This document shows positions 9,402-18,626 of a stretch of DNA of 64,000 nucleotides, piece by piece. The notes under the pieces are model-generated. The model was not told the DNA's origin. It searched no databases and saw nothing but the letters and a program-made list of their open reading frames with translations. Each line of letters starts with the position of its first letter. Within the stretch, counting starts at the first letter, position 1. The position numbers and the translations under genes are program-made. The stretch is taken from positions 332,501 through 396,500 of the forward strand of contig JAZAYU010000019.1 of the NCBI GenBank assembly GCA_038501625.1, written 5' to 3'. The DNA comes from Corbicula japonica (Eukaryota; Mollusca; Bivalvia; Venerida; Cyrenidae).

Positions 9402-10184
9402 TATTATGCTGATGCGCACAACACAAATTTCAATGGGGATTTCTAAAATTAAGAATAAGAAGTTAAGATCCTTTTTCCAGTTATTTAATATGTTATACCA
9501 CGTAAACAGTCAAAGCAGATGTGTTTAATATGAAAGAAACAATTCTAATTAAACATATTTTTTTAAACCATGCATACGATATACACATTATGTATTTAAC
9601 ATTTCACATAATACATAATGAAACCTGAATTTAATGTTAATGTAATGTAATAAATTGTTTAACCAAGTTTTTATCAAAATACCCTAACTAAATAAACAAT
9701 GTTATTACAATCAAATTTGTTTAAGAATGCGTCAATATGCGATACTTAATATGTACTGTTTTACACAACAATCTGTTTGATAATATTAATATATACATAT
9801 AACGGACAATCTCGTATTAACTACTTAACGTACTATTTCCCGAAAGAAATATTAAATGCTTGCAAACTACTAAGATAAAATAGTGAATAGCAATAATTGA
9901 GAAATCGCAATGAATAGAATTCTCGTATGTTGTTAACACCTGGAGTCCGTGAATATGTTTAACATTTACTTTTAAAATACAATAAAAGCTTTTGAATTAT
10001 CAAACATATTATATAACATTATGTAAAATAAAAATACTAAATTCGCTAACCTAAAATAAAGAACAAGAAGTTAAGATCGTTTTTCCAGTTATTTACTATG
10101 TAATACCACGTAAACAGTCAAAGCAGATGTGTTGACTGACTGGAAAAAGCGATCTTATAAAGGATCGAACTGCGACCCGGGTTT
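9402..10184 (-). repeat. 5' LTR of the Ty3/gypsy element
   Basis: Matches 969-1750 along its whole length. In element sense this is the promoter-carrying copy, with the TATA-like CTTTATAAG near its start (about 10150-10160). The same ~82-bp internal duplication is present near both ends. The shared sequence stops at 10184; the outside flank (GGTGGTGTTTGACC) is unrelated to the flank of the other LTR. Confidence 0.9.
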
Positions 10185-12740
10185 GGTGGTGTTTGACCAA
10201 TGAGCGCGTCCGATTTCCCGAAGGCGGAGCTGTGAAAATCATGGCTTAGGGGCCAGAAGCTTGTCTGATTAATAATTGCCCCGAGACCGACACTAAGTCT
10301 CAAAATAGTTATTAAAATTATTTATGGCATCTGATAAGAAAACAACTGGCTAACACCTCTTTTTTTTCTCTTGATTAGTTGTCAAACTTAAAAGAGAATT
10401 TTGAGAAGTGTCAACCAGTCAAACAATAAGAATTATTTCTCTGTTAACACAACAGATTGTTAAAAGCAATTTAGAATAAATATTAAAATTTCAACAAAAA
10501 TGATTTACCAAACAAGTAGGGATTTTATATAATTTCAAATATAGAATTTATTTTAAACTTATAAAATTTCAAAAATTTACAAAGAAATTTACACTAAATT
10601 TCAGGGCATAACAATTTCATTGTACCCCCAATAAATGAAATGAGCATTGTAAAAATAAAACAATGAACGATCGATCAATATGTGTAATGGCTTATTTTCT
10701 GTTTATATAAGACGGGGTTAATGGTTTCTATAAGAAATGAACCTAGAAATGCATGGATTCAGTAAATTTGTCAATTTAAATGTATACCGAATAATTTGTC
10801 GGTGTATACGCCTTTCAAATAAACAGTTTCGCAGTCCTGTACGAGTTACTTCCCGCGACCGGAAATCAATCCAAAACGAGGCTCTGCGTGATAGCTGAAC
10901 AATTGGACTAATGGCTTAAGCACATAATAGCTAACATTATCCACTATATTGCAGGTCTGCGATGGTCGCCGGCGGTGAAAAAGTTGCTGGTCTGTTATTC
11001 TAGCCAGACTTTTTTATTTTCACTATTTGTTAGATATTTAGATTTTTAATGATTTAAGAACATGTACCTTTCTTGTTGATAGTAGGCAGTATGAAACGCA
11101 ATTTGGACAAACATAAGCATTAATTTTACCGAATTCTGTACAACAATTTCTTCTTAATATCTCTTCTGCAGAAAATATATTTAACTGGTGTGAATGTTGC
11201 AAATTGCTAAGACTGGTAATGCGCTATTATCCGGAAATCGTGATATGTCAACATCTGGTTACATGATCTGTAGACAAAAAAATACAATCTCAATTTGTTG
11301 ATACTTACGCATTTGAAGAATAGAATTGTCCTTAAAATTTATGGCTTTTATGGTCAACAAATAAATAATTTGAATTTTTAAAATGTTACGTATACTTCAC
11401 AACCAAATATGATTAAGTCTGTCTTGAAATAAAACAGGATCGGTAATCTGATTGTTTGTTGTAGAAGTATCGTTCGTAGAATAAAATCCAAGGATTTAGA
11501 TGCCGGCTTCCAAAAAGATGGGAATATTTATATCACAATATGGTTGCATATCCAATTAAGATTTCATATTTTTGACAGTTTGTAATTTTGGCATAAAAGC
11601 CCAAACGCTTAATTTAACATATATAAAATGTTTTGACAAGATTTGTTTCTTTTTGACGGCTTTTGTTTCTATAACGTGTCTTAATGTTGATTAAGAATCC
11701 ATATAAGTGCTTAATCAAATACATTTGCTGGCACATCCAGTAGTTAAAGGACTCCGAAATACTTAAGAATTGGGAGGTGTAGATACCTTGCAAATAGTAA
11801 TTACACGATCTCTTTTGGTCAATGAAATCTGCCCCTTTAAATAACTGACAGATGACCTCGGGTGCGAGACAATTTGACATCTTTATGGCATGCCGCCTTC
11901 AAAATCAATCGCCGCCGACATAATCATAACATGATGTCAGTAGTTGATTAGACACGCTAATCTGGAAACGAGACTCAATTAAGCCGTGGAGAGAACACTG
12001 GCTGTTAGTTCAAGTCGTTTAGTGTTTAACGCGAGGAATAATGACTTGACACTTTTAGTCAAAGAAACTTGATTGTTTTATAAATTAATTTCAAAAATAT
12101 CATGACGCTGATGTATTATAACTAATTCAAAAAGAAAATTTATTTTTCAAAAAAGAATTTTATGATAAACAAGAAAGTTGTAGGTACATATTCCCTATTA
12201 CGTTATTACAGCGAGCAATCATTTTTCCCGTAGAGCAGTCGCGTAACTGGACAGGGGAGGTAACCAAATAAATTCATCGAATTATTGGAAAGGCGTATAG
12301 AGAATTTGAGTAAAGGCTAAACAATTCTGTCGGTTTTTTTTATTATGACTGAATAAATGAAAATTCCAAAGTTGAGTTTATGCACCATTCCACTAATTTT
12401 ACGCAAATAAAAGTTGCTTGTCTACAAAATGAAATCTCTTCAATATTACATTATCAAGGATGAAATGGAACAGGCGAAAGTTGGCCAAAGCTTTGGATTG
12501 TACATGTAAAATTCATAAAAAAATCAGGCATCTCTGTGCTTAAAACCAACTTAAAGTAGTCGACATGAACATAAATACACAGAATATTAAAACGAATACA
12601 TTGTTAAACGTACATTTATACTGGCGACTCGTGTGTAACTTTTGCAATAATAGGAAAAACGGATATCAGCATTTAGTTTTCTTTTTTATAAACCAGATTG
12701 TACTTGTTTTGTTATGTAAAAAAATCAAAGATGTGTACAT
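10185..12740. other. Non-coding stretch right of the Ty3 element
   Basis: AT-rich, no supported gene. 10185-10310 is less AT-rich and contains CCAAT-like boxes. A short minus-strand ORF at 11614-11880 has no recognisable domain and atypical composition, so I do not call it. Upstream exons of the receptor gene may lie here, but no exon with a convincing start and donor was found. Confidence 0.4.
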
Positions 12741-12749
12741 TATCGATAT

Positions 12750-12846
12750 TAATACTACTACTACTGCTACTTCTACTGCCACTGCCACTGCCACTGCCAC
12801 TGCCACTACCACTACCACTCTTCTTCTTCTTATTATTATTATTTTA
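12750..12846. repeat. Compound trinucleotide/hexanucleotide microsatellite
   Basis: Runs of (ACT)n, (TGCCAC)n, (TACCAC)n, (CTT)n and (ATT)n in succession. Confidence 0.9.
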
Positions 12847-12876
12847 ACTTAACTGATATAATCCTGTAACTAAAAT

Positions 12877-13130
12877 GTGTCCTCGGACACTAATGCCCCC
12901 ACTGCTGCAACAAAATTTGTAATAACAAAGGGTCATAACTCTAGTAAAAATGATCGCAGAAAAAAATCCTTTCTTTACGATCATCTACATATCCTGCTTG
13001 ATCATCTGTGCAAGTTTGAAAGAAATCCGCTTGGTAGTGAAGAGGAGTTGATGCCAAAAGATTTGGGGACTAACGGACGGACGAGTGCAATTCTATATGC
13101 CTCCCACTTTGCGGGGCATAAAATATTTAA
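12877..13130. repeat. Dispersed repeat starting GTGTCCTCGGACAC (left copy)
   Basis: Short palindromic end GTGTCCTCGGACAC followed by CCCCCACTGCTGCAACA and an AT-rich body. A diverged copy lies inverted at about 24290-24425 (with GTCCGAGGACAC at 24411-24422), on the far side of the Polinton. It is probably a non-autonomous element. Confidence 0.55.
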
Positions 13131-13222
13131 TGTTTCATTTTTTTAACGGTGATACAAATATTATGAAATGAAATGAAATTATGAAATAAATGAAAGCTAA
13201 TATTAATGTTGTTTTTTTGCAG

Positions 13223-13398
13223 CGCAAGTAGCTACTTCACCTCACCTATTCAGAGCACTGATCATCCAGCCATTGGTTGGCTAACATGTAGATCTGGGTC
13301 ACTGACTGCAGCAGAGTGTATATTAACACATTTGAATGACACTAAATATTATGGTGAAGGAACTATCTGTCAACGCAAATATGACGTCAATTGCTACG
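13223..13398 (+). CDS. Receptor gene exon A: extracellular Cys-containing segment
   Basis: Exon of a type I membrane receptor on the + strand. The acceptor is a long T-tract ending TTTTTTTGCAG (to 13222) and the donor is TGCTACG|GTAAAT at 13398/13399. The only frame that stays open gives about 58 residues, ending YDVNCYG, with four cysteines and two N-glycosylation sequons (NDT and a weaker one). It enters with two bases carried from the previous exon and ends with one base of the next codon, which fits the phase of the EGF exon at 26325 and reads through as a glycine codon. Upstream exons, including a signal peptide, were not found. The Polinton lies in the intron after this exon. The domain is not recognised; exon status rests on splice signals and phase. 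Confidence 0.55.
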
Positions 13399-13902
13399 GT
13401 AAATGGTTTTTGATTATGAATTAGAACTGGTTAAAAAAAAGTACGATATACTGCATGTTAATTTAAGGATTGAATCGATAGTAGTAGTTAACCTCATCTC
13501 TTTAGGCAGACCCCTTCTTTATTCTATATAAACCGCCATCTTGGATCGGGAGGGAATTTTCGGGTTCATTCGGGCGTGACATATCTCTGCCGCACCCTCC
13601 GAGATGAGTCATAGGGGGAAACAAGTTCGGACATGTTCAACCCTTCAAAAGAGAGCCCAGTCGCCCTTTTATGTTATTAACAATAGGAATATTTCTCATA
13701 TGTAATCCATCGTAAGTATCGATTTCAGACGACGTATCTCTCCCGCACCCCGAGACGAGTCATAGGGGAGAAACAAGTTCGGACAAGTTCGGCCCCAACC
13801 CTTAAAGAGAACAATAGAGTCCTGTCTCTTCATAGGTAATGCATCGTAGTTAAGATCAATGAGTTGGGGAGAGTGACTGGAGCCCTGGAGCTACACGCAT
13901 GA
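13399..13902. repeat. Imperfect direct repeat left of the Polinton
   Basis: Two related blocks, about 13568-13650 and 13725-13815, share sequence around CTCTCCCGCACCC, GAGACGAGTCATAGGGG and GAAACAAGTTCGGACA. No coding capacity. They may be remnants of Polinton terminal sequence or a local duplication. Confidence 0.5.
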
Positions 13903-14757
13903 CTGCACACGAACAATGGGGAGGGATCATATGACCGAGCACGAACAATGGGGGTGGCATGGTATTACGGAAACCCATGACATCATCGGCACCACCCTAG
14001 TTTCCCTATGAGTCATCTGCCTGCAGCCCTAGACTAGACGCGTGGCTGCGCATGGACAATGGGGGAAACCCATCAGTCGCTCCCTAGATTAATTATTGAG
14101 TCATCTATTATGACACAGTCAATGGTTTTAGGTTACATTCATCTTTATTCCGAAGGTGAGTCACCCAGATTCGAAATAATTCAATTTATTGATATAATTG
14201 TATGAATATCATAACGTACCATTACAATAACCGTATCGGATTTCGTTTTATGATAACCTGTGAAAAGAACTCCGGGGTCATTATCCTCGTGTTGACAGTC
14301 GAACAGGTGGCATTTAAATGGACGGTTATGTGTATTGCCCTTTAATTGATAAAGTCATGGAGCGAAAAGTAATATATTTCCTGGCATTCAGTACTCGGTC
14401 TATTGTAACTCGGTGTTAATCAGACCTTTGATGTCCCGGTGTTGAGGCAGGTAGTTTAGCCATAACAACAGTTTAAAACAAAACGAGAGTTTAACGTTTT
14501 ATTTATACTTTATTTACATAGATGTACAATAGTCTACATGAACGTATACACACAATATCTACTATATAGTTTATTATAAAAATAAGACAACTAATCAAAC
14601 AAGTGTTACAATTCATAAAGGTTCATATTGAACGCATTATTGAAAGTCACCAGCGTTTAACAACTGTTAAACTTTTTAGGATAGTGTTTCCACGGCACAA
14701 AGTACTGTCTATTTTGTCTTTTGCCTCCGGTCTTAACACTTTGTCCACTTTCCATGT
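13903..14757 (+). repeat. Polinton left terminal inverted repeat
   Basis: Begins CTGCACACGAACAATGGGG and pairs with the reverse complement of 22884-23878. Outer part: several short units around GAACAATGGGG and GACCGAGCACGAACAATGGG. Inner part: the last codons of the integrase, so the gene ends inside the TIR. Confidence 0.85.
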
Positions 14758-15927
14758 CTGGTTAGGATCAATGTCTACTTTTTGAAGTTCACTTTGATAA
14801 AAAGTCCCCGTGATATCTTCGTCTTGTAAGTCCCTGAGTTGTAGATCGGTAATATTCCTCTGTGATATCGTTTATGTACTTTAAACACCTCGCCAGAGTA
14901 GGTCTCGTCGTACGCGCGAGTGAGTGCGTTTCGCAAATGACTGATCCGTACATAATCGCCGATTTTGAATTGATAAGGTTTTAGTTTAACGCCCTGCACT
15001 TTGCTTTTTGGGTTTTGAGCAAAATACGTCGCGAGTCTAATTTCTTCCTCGTTACTTTCTTGTACATCTGCCGGCCTTGTACCAATCGTCCTGTGATACG
15101 TGTAATTGTAGCTGTTGGCTATGTCCTGTAGAATAGGAAGGTAGGCATATCCTTCCTTGTGCGAGAAATACCGGTAAAATTTCTGTTTGATAGTTAAGAT
15201 AGCCCTCTCCGATGTCGTCGCCTTTGTTTCGTTCTGCGTCGGAAAGTATTTGATGTTGTTTTCCCTCATCAACGACTGTACCTTTTTGGCTCGAAATTCT
15301 TGACCTGAAATATAAAAACATGGAAAATAGTAAACAAAATGTGTTATAAAATGTAAGAGTTCCAAACTACTGTGGTAAAACGAATATTAAATCAATATAG
15401 GGTGTATTTATTTACATTATATAGGTGCAGTAAAAAATATGCCAATAGAAAATAATATTTACCTTTGTCGGTAATCAACTTTGCTGGCGATCTGTCCGAT
15501 TTCATAAAGATGTCTTTGAATGCTCTTGCTACCTCTTCTCCCGTCTTGTACTTTAAAGGACGCATCCATACGTATTTGGAGAACGTGTCAATCACCAATA
15601 AGATATATTTGTAACCGTCATTCCATTCAGCGAATTTCACCATGTCCAAAGATCGTCCTATCCAGCGCTAACGACGTGATTTCTTTTGAAACGTCTTCTG
15701 ACAGGTTTATGAAGACTGTAAGCGTCTTGATTATGCAAGAATTTCCTGATTCTATGCATGCCTATGTCATATTGACCTTCTTTTACCACTTTGTATAGTT
15801 TCTGCGGCCCCGAAAAACTTGCAGGGTGTGATGGATCAAAATATATTTTCTTTAAATAGTCCTCCCAAGGTGCCATGTCTTTACAGTTCAATTTTCTCAG
15901 CAGAAATGAAGTTTGGTCACTGGACAA
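14657..15927 (-). pseudogene. Polinton integrase (retroviral-type, chromodomain end), spliced and frameshifted
   Basis: DDE/D integrase that inserts the Polinton. The N-terminal part (15927-15658) has the Polinton layout, with WEDYLKKIYFDPSHPASFSGP and IRKFLHNQDAYSLHKP. The core has its first catalytic Asp in MDMVKFAEW, the second in LITDKG, and the third residue Glu in TSERAILTIK. A 158-bp intron (15305-15462) with GT/AG ends and a pyrimidine-rich 3' end falls inside the TDKGQEF motif; joining across it keeps the frame. The C-terminal part has a basic SH3-like stretch (FKIGDYVRISHLRNA), then a chromodomain-like QYFVPWKHYPKKFNSC ending at TAA 14657-14659 within the TIR. Frame breaks near 15650, 14840 and 14730 make this copy non-functional. 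It is transcribed toward the left end. Confidence 0.85.
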
Positions 15928-15934
15928 AGTCTAT

Positions 15935-17440
15935 TTATTCACCGGCTTCTTCATCAACACTGACGTCACTTTCTTCTTCTTCACTGTCCTCATCATCAGT
16001 AAATGCAATGTCAAATAAATCTTTAAACTCAGTTTTATGTTGCTTTAAAAATTTCTTCACAGCCGATGATGTATTTATGCCCTTTGCAATCAATTTATCT
16101 ATCTGAGCCATAATTTTCTGGTGTAGCCCACTGTGTCTAAGTGGTAATATGAAGTCGGCTATCAGTGATTCGTACTTGCACATAAATGCCTTTTCGTTGT
16201 GTGGCTGAATGCGCTCTTCGGCCATTTCCTGTGCATAGTCACTCTCTTCCCCGTCTTCAATAAATTTGTTGTATAATTTCTCGAATCTGTCATCGTTTGT
16301 TTGTCTCGCTCTTTTCGATAGCTGTACATAGGCTTCGTTGTCTTCTACAGAATCCTCTTGCTCGCTATCGCTCAACTCATCATATTTTCTTTTCTTTTGA
16401 TCTTTATTTTCTGGACGCCAACCGTTTTCTGGACACCAACCGCGTTTTACGTGTCTCTGAACGTCGTGCGTGGAATCAAATAATAGTCCACAGTCGTCAC
16501 AAGCTTGCGCTTTTTCTGCCATTGTAATTTCCTGACCTTCGTCGATGTGAACAGTTTGAACTCCGACTGAAGAATGACCCGTACTTCCAGAGTGTTGGTC
16601 TTTTATACAGTCTTCGGCGCGGTCTTGCACCTGATTAGTCGAAATCGTCGTGCCTTTATTCTTCTCTGGCCAATCTATGGCATATTTCAATCTGTCATTT
16701 TTTGCCGTAAAGGGCTTCAAGTCCACGAGTAAATACCCATAAGGAATCTTTGTAGCTTTTATGAACGCTTTCTGGAATGTTTCTGTATTGCCCGGGTACA
16801 TCTGTCTTGCCAGCGTCATCACTGTTCGCCGGTCTACAGGGTTATTAAACAAAACTAAATAATGACAATTCCTCCTCTGTGTGGGGTCTTTGTTTCCAAA
16901 CAAATTCTGATTGATTGAAATCACGGATAATGATCGATTGTGGGAACCTTCCGTAAACAAGCCTGTTATACGTTTATCTTTACCAGCTTCCGTGTATAAA
17001 TCGTCTAAAATCAGTAACTTGTTGATTCTCGGATCAAAGAAATCATCGTCATCTAAGTCATTTGGAATGCCTTGTATGAATTCCACTTCGGTAGTACTGA
17101 GTTCTGGACTACACTGTACAATGGTTGCCATCGTTTGTTACGGCATACTATTCTCTGTATGCCGGGCTGAATGGTATCTCTGTGATTTTGCAGCAAAGTT
17201 TTTAAAAATGTCGTCTTTCCACAAGCTGAAACATGAAACGGATTTTATATGTTTTAAAAAGAGAAAACATGTTTTTAAATTCAAATACACATTATAGGTA
17301 AATATCTATTAAATCTGCTCCTTTTCACAAAGTTTAAAATGTATTCAATAAGAAAAGAAATCAGTTTAGAATGTATGGTGAAAAAGAAAATAATACCTGT
17401 AGGACCGGAAATCATGAAATCATCATGGTAAAAGGATGAA
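15935..17440 (-). pseudogene. Polinton packaging ATPase fused to zinc-finger and acidic tail
   Basis: FtsK/HerA-type ATPase that in Polintons is thought to package DNA into capsids. Walker A (GPT..CGKT) is split by a 171-bp intron (17226-17396, GT/AG). Walker B is LLILDD, followed by the family signatures LFTEGSHNRSLSVISINQN, RRNCHYLVLFNNP, LARQMYPGN and YGYLLVDLKPFT. After about 165 residues the same ORF continues for about 230 more: a CxxC...H...C zinc-finger-like unit (CDDCGLLFDSTHDVQRH), a basic patch KKRKYDELSDSE, a helical region and a highly acidic end (DDEDSEEEESD). I do not recognise this extension as part of the usual ATPase; it may be a neighbouring ORF fused by loss of a stop. An 8-bp tandem duplication (ATGATTTC) before Walker A and a one-base frameshift near 17090 inactivate it. 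Confidence 0.85.
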
Positions 17441-17469
17441 GATACACCATGTTTCTAATACTCCTTTCT

Positions 17470-17581
17470 TGTGGTGGTGGTGGCGGTGGTGGTGGTGGTG
17501 GTGGTGGTGGCGGTGGTGGTGGTGGCGGTGGTGGTGGTGGTGTTGGCGGTGATGGTGGTGGTGGCAGTGGTGGTGGTGGTT
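17470..17581 (+). repeat. (GGT/GGC)n microsatellite between divergent Polinton genes
   Basis: About 110 bp of nearly pure GGT with scattered GGC, GTT and GAT triplets. Translating it gives glycine or valine runs that are artefacts. Confidence 0.95.
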
Positions 17582-17867
17582 CTAGTATTGAATTTCTGTG
17601 CTTCCTTACATCAATTATTAAATGTCAGACATGCATGTATTACAGCCATGTTTTACGAGTGATGAAACAACCATTTTCGCTATACAAATTCATAGGATTA
17701 TCATAAACTTATTCTCCAGTATTACTGATGAAAATCGCGCCATAGTTTTTCCAGATAACAATTAATAGGTTATCAAACATAAAGTACCGACAAGGTTTAA
17801 ACATTTGCCGTCTTGATTTTACGCCGTAACGCGTTTACCACCTTAATACGGGTATTTTATCAATATT

Positions 17868-18385
17868 ATTTCAGTATCACAGAGACAACCGAACAGTACA
17901 CATTGCTTTTAATCTACTACCTGACGAATTTATTTGCTTTAAAAGACATAAAAAGGTAAATAAACTTGCCACGCTTTAATGCACATGCGTAAACCGATAC
18001 TTCAATAGTCATATTTTATTTAATCGCTGACAGCCAAAATGTGTGGACCAGCCTTTTAACAAAAGAGCAGACGATAAAATTCATGCCCTGACATGTTATC
18101 TGTAGTAATCTATAAAGTCATATGTTTTATCTCTATTTTTCCAGTATAACTGAGACGACCGACCAGTACACATCGTTAACTACTAGCAGACCAATCATTA
18201 AAAGGACATATCATAAAAAGGTAAATAAACATTTAAACTTGCCACGCTTTAATGCACATGCGTGAAATACTTCAAGAGTAAATGTTCATTTAATCAGTGA
18301 CAGTCGAAGTGTGCGGACCATTAATTGAACAAAAGAGCAGACGACACTGTTAAATGAAAGGTTAAAATGTTTAAGCCAGGACCTG
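17868..18385 (+). repeat. Two direct ~250-bp repeats in the Polinton central intergenic region
   Basis: Blocks about 17868-18105 and 18136-18385 share TTTCCAGTAT-like starts, GACCAGTACACA, AAAAAGGTAAATAAAC, the exactly shared CTTGCCACGCTTTAATGCACATGCGT, then AACAAAAGAGCAGACGA. They lie between the divergent ATPase and polymerase genes, where promoters are expected. A regulatory role is an inference; each copy also ends a TTTCAG/TCCAG-type tract that could be a splice acceptor. Confidence 0.7.
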
Positions 18386-18626
18386 TTAAGTAAAACGGTT
18401 TAAAATTGTATGCTTTGTTAGGCACTGGAGAGTTAATATATCACGGACACATTTAATCCTCCCGTTACTTAATGACACTGTATTTTCTATTGTTATATTC
18501 TTTATTACATAGTACCGCTTAATACCAGTAATAAATACTCCTTGGTACTACCTCATTGTATTTAATATGTTTTACATACTGATAATAAATATTTTGTTCA
18601 AATTTATCATTTTATAGGCATAAAAG

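Larger units (their letters stand above)
969..10184 (-). mobile_element. Ty3/gypsy LTR retrotransposon with env (endogenous, inactivated)
   Basis: A 9.2-kb element read on the minus strand: 5' LTR 9402-10184, primer-binding site about 9384-9399, gag 9346-8435, protease-RT-RNase H 8320-5756, integrase 5755-4037, env 3595-1784, 3' LTR 1750-969. Gene order is that of Ty3/gypsy elements with a retrovirus-like env. All coding parts lie in the same minus-strand frame and are cut only by single in-frame stops at 8435-8437 (TGA), 8321-8323 (TAG), 5756-5758 (TAG) and 2399-2401 (TAA). Frameshifts are not apparent, and the two LTRs differ at only a few positions, both of which suggest fairly recent insertion. 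No clear target-site duplication was found next to the LTRs. Confidence 0.92.

Noticed and set aside
11614..11880. 88-residue minus-strand ORF
   Set aside because: No domain, no splice or promoter context; length expected by chance in AT-rich DNA.
17449..17706. Poly-Gly / poly-Val ORFs
   Set aside because: Frames of a (GGT)n microsatellite; no coding evidence.
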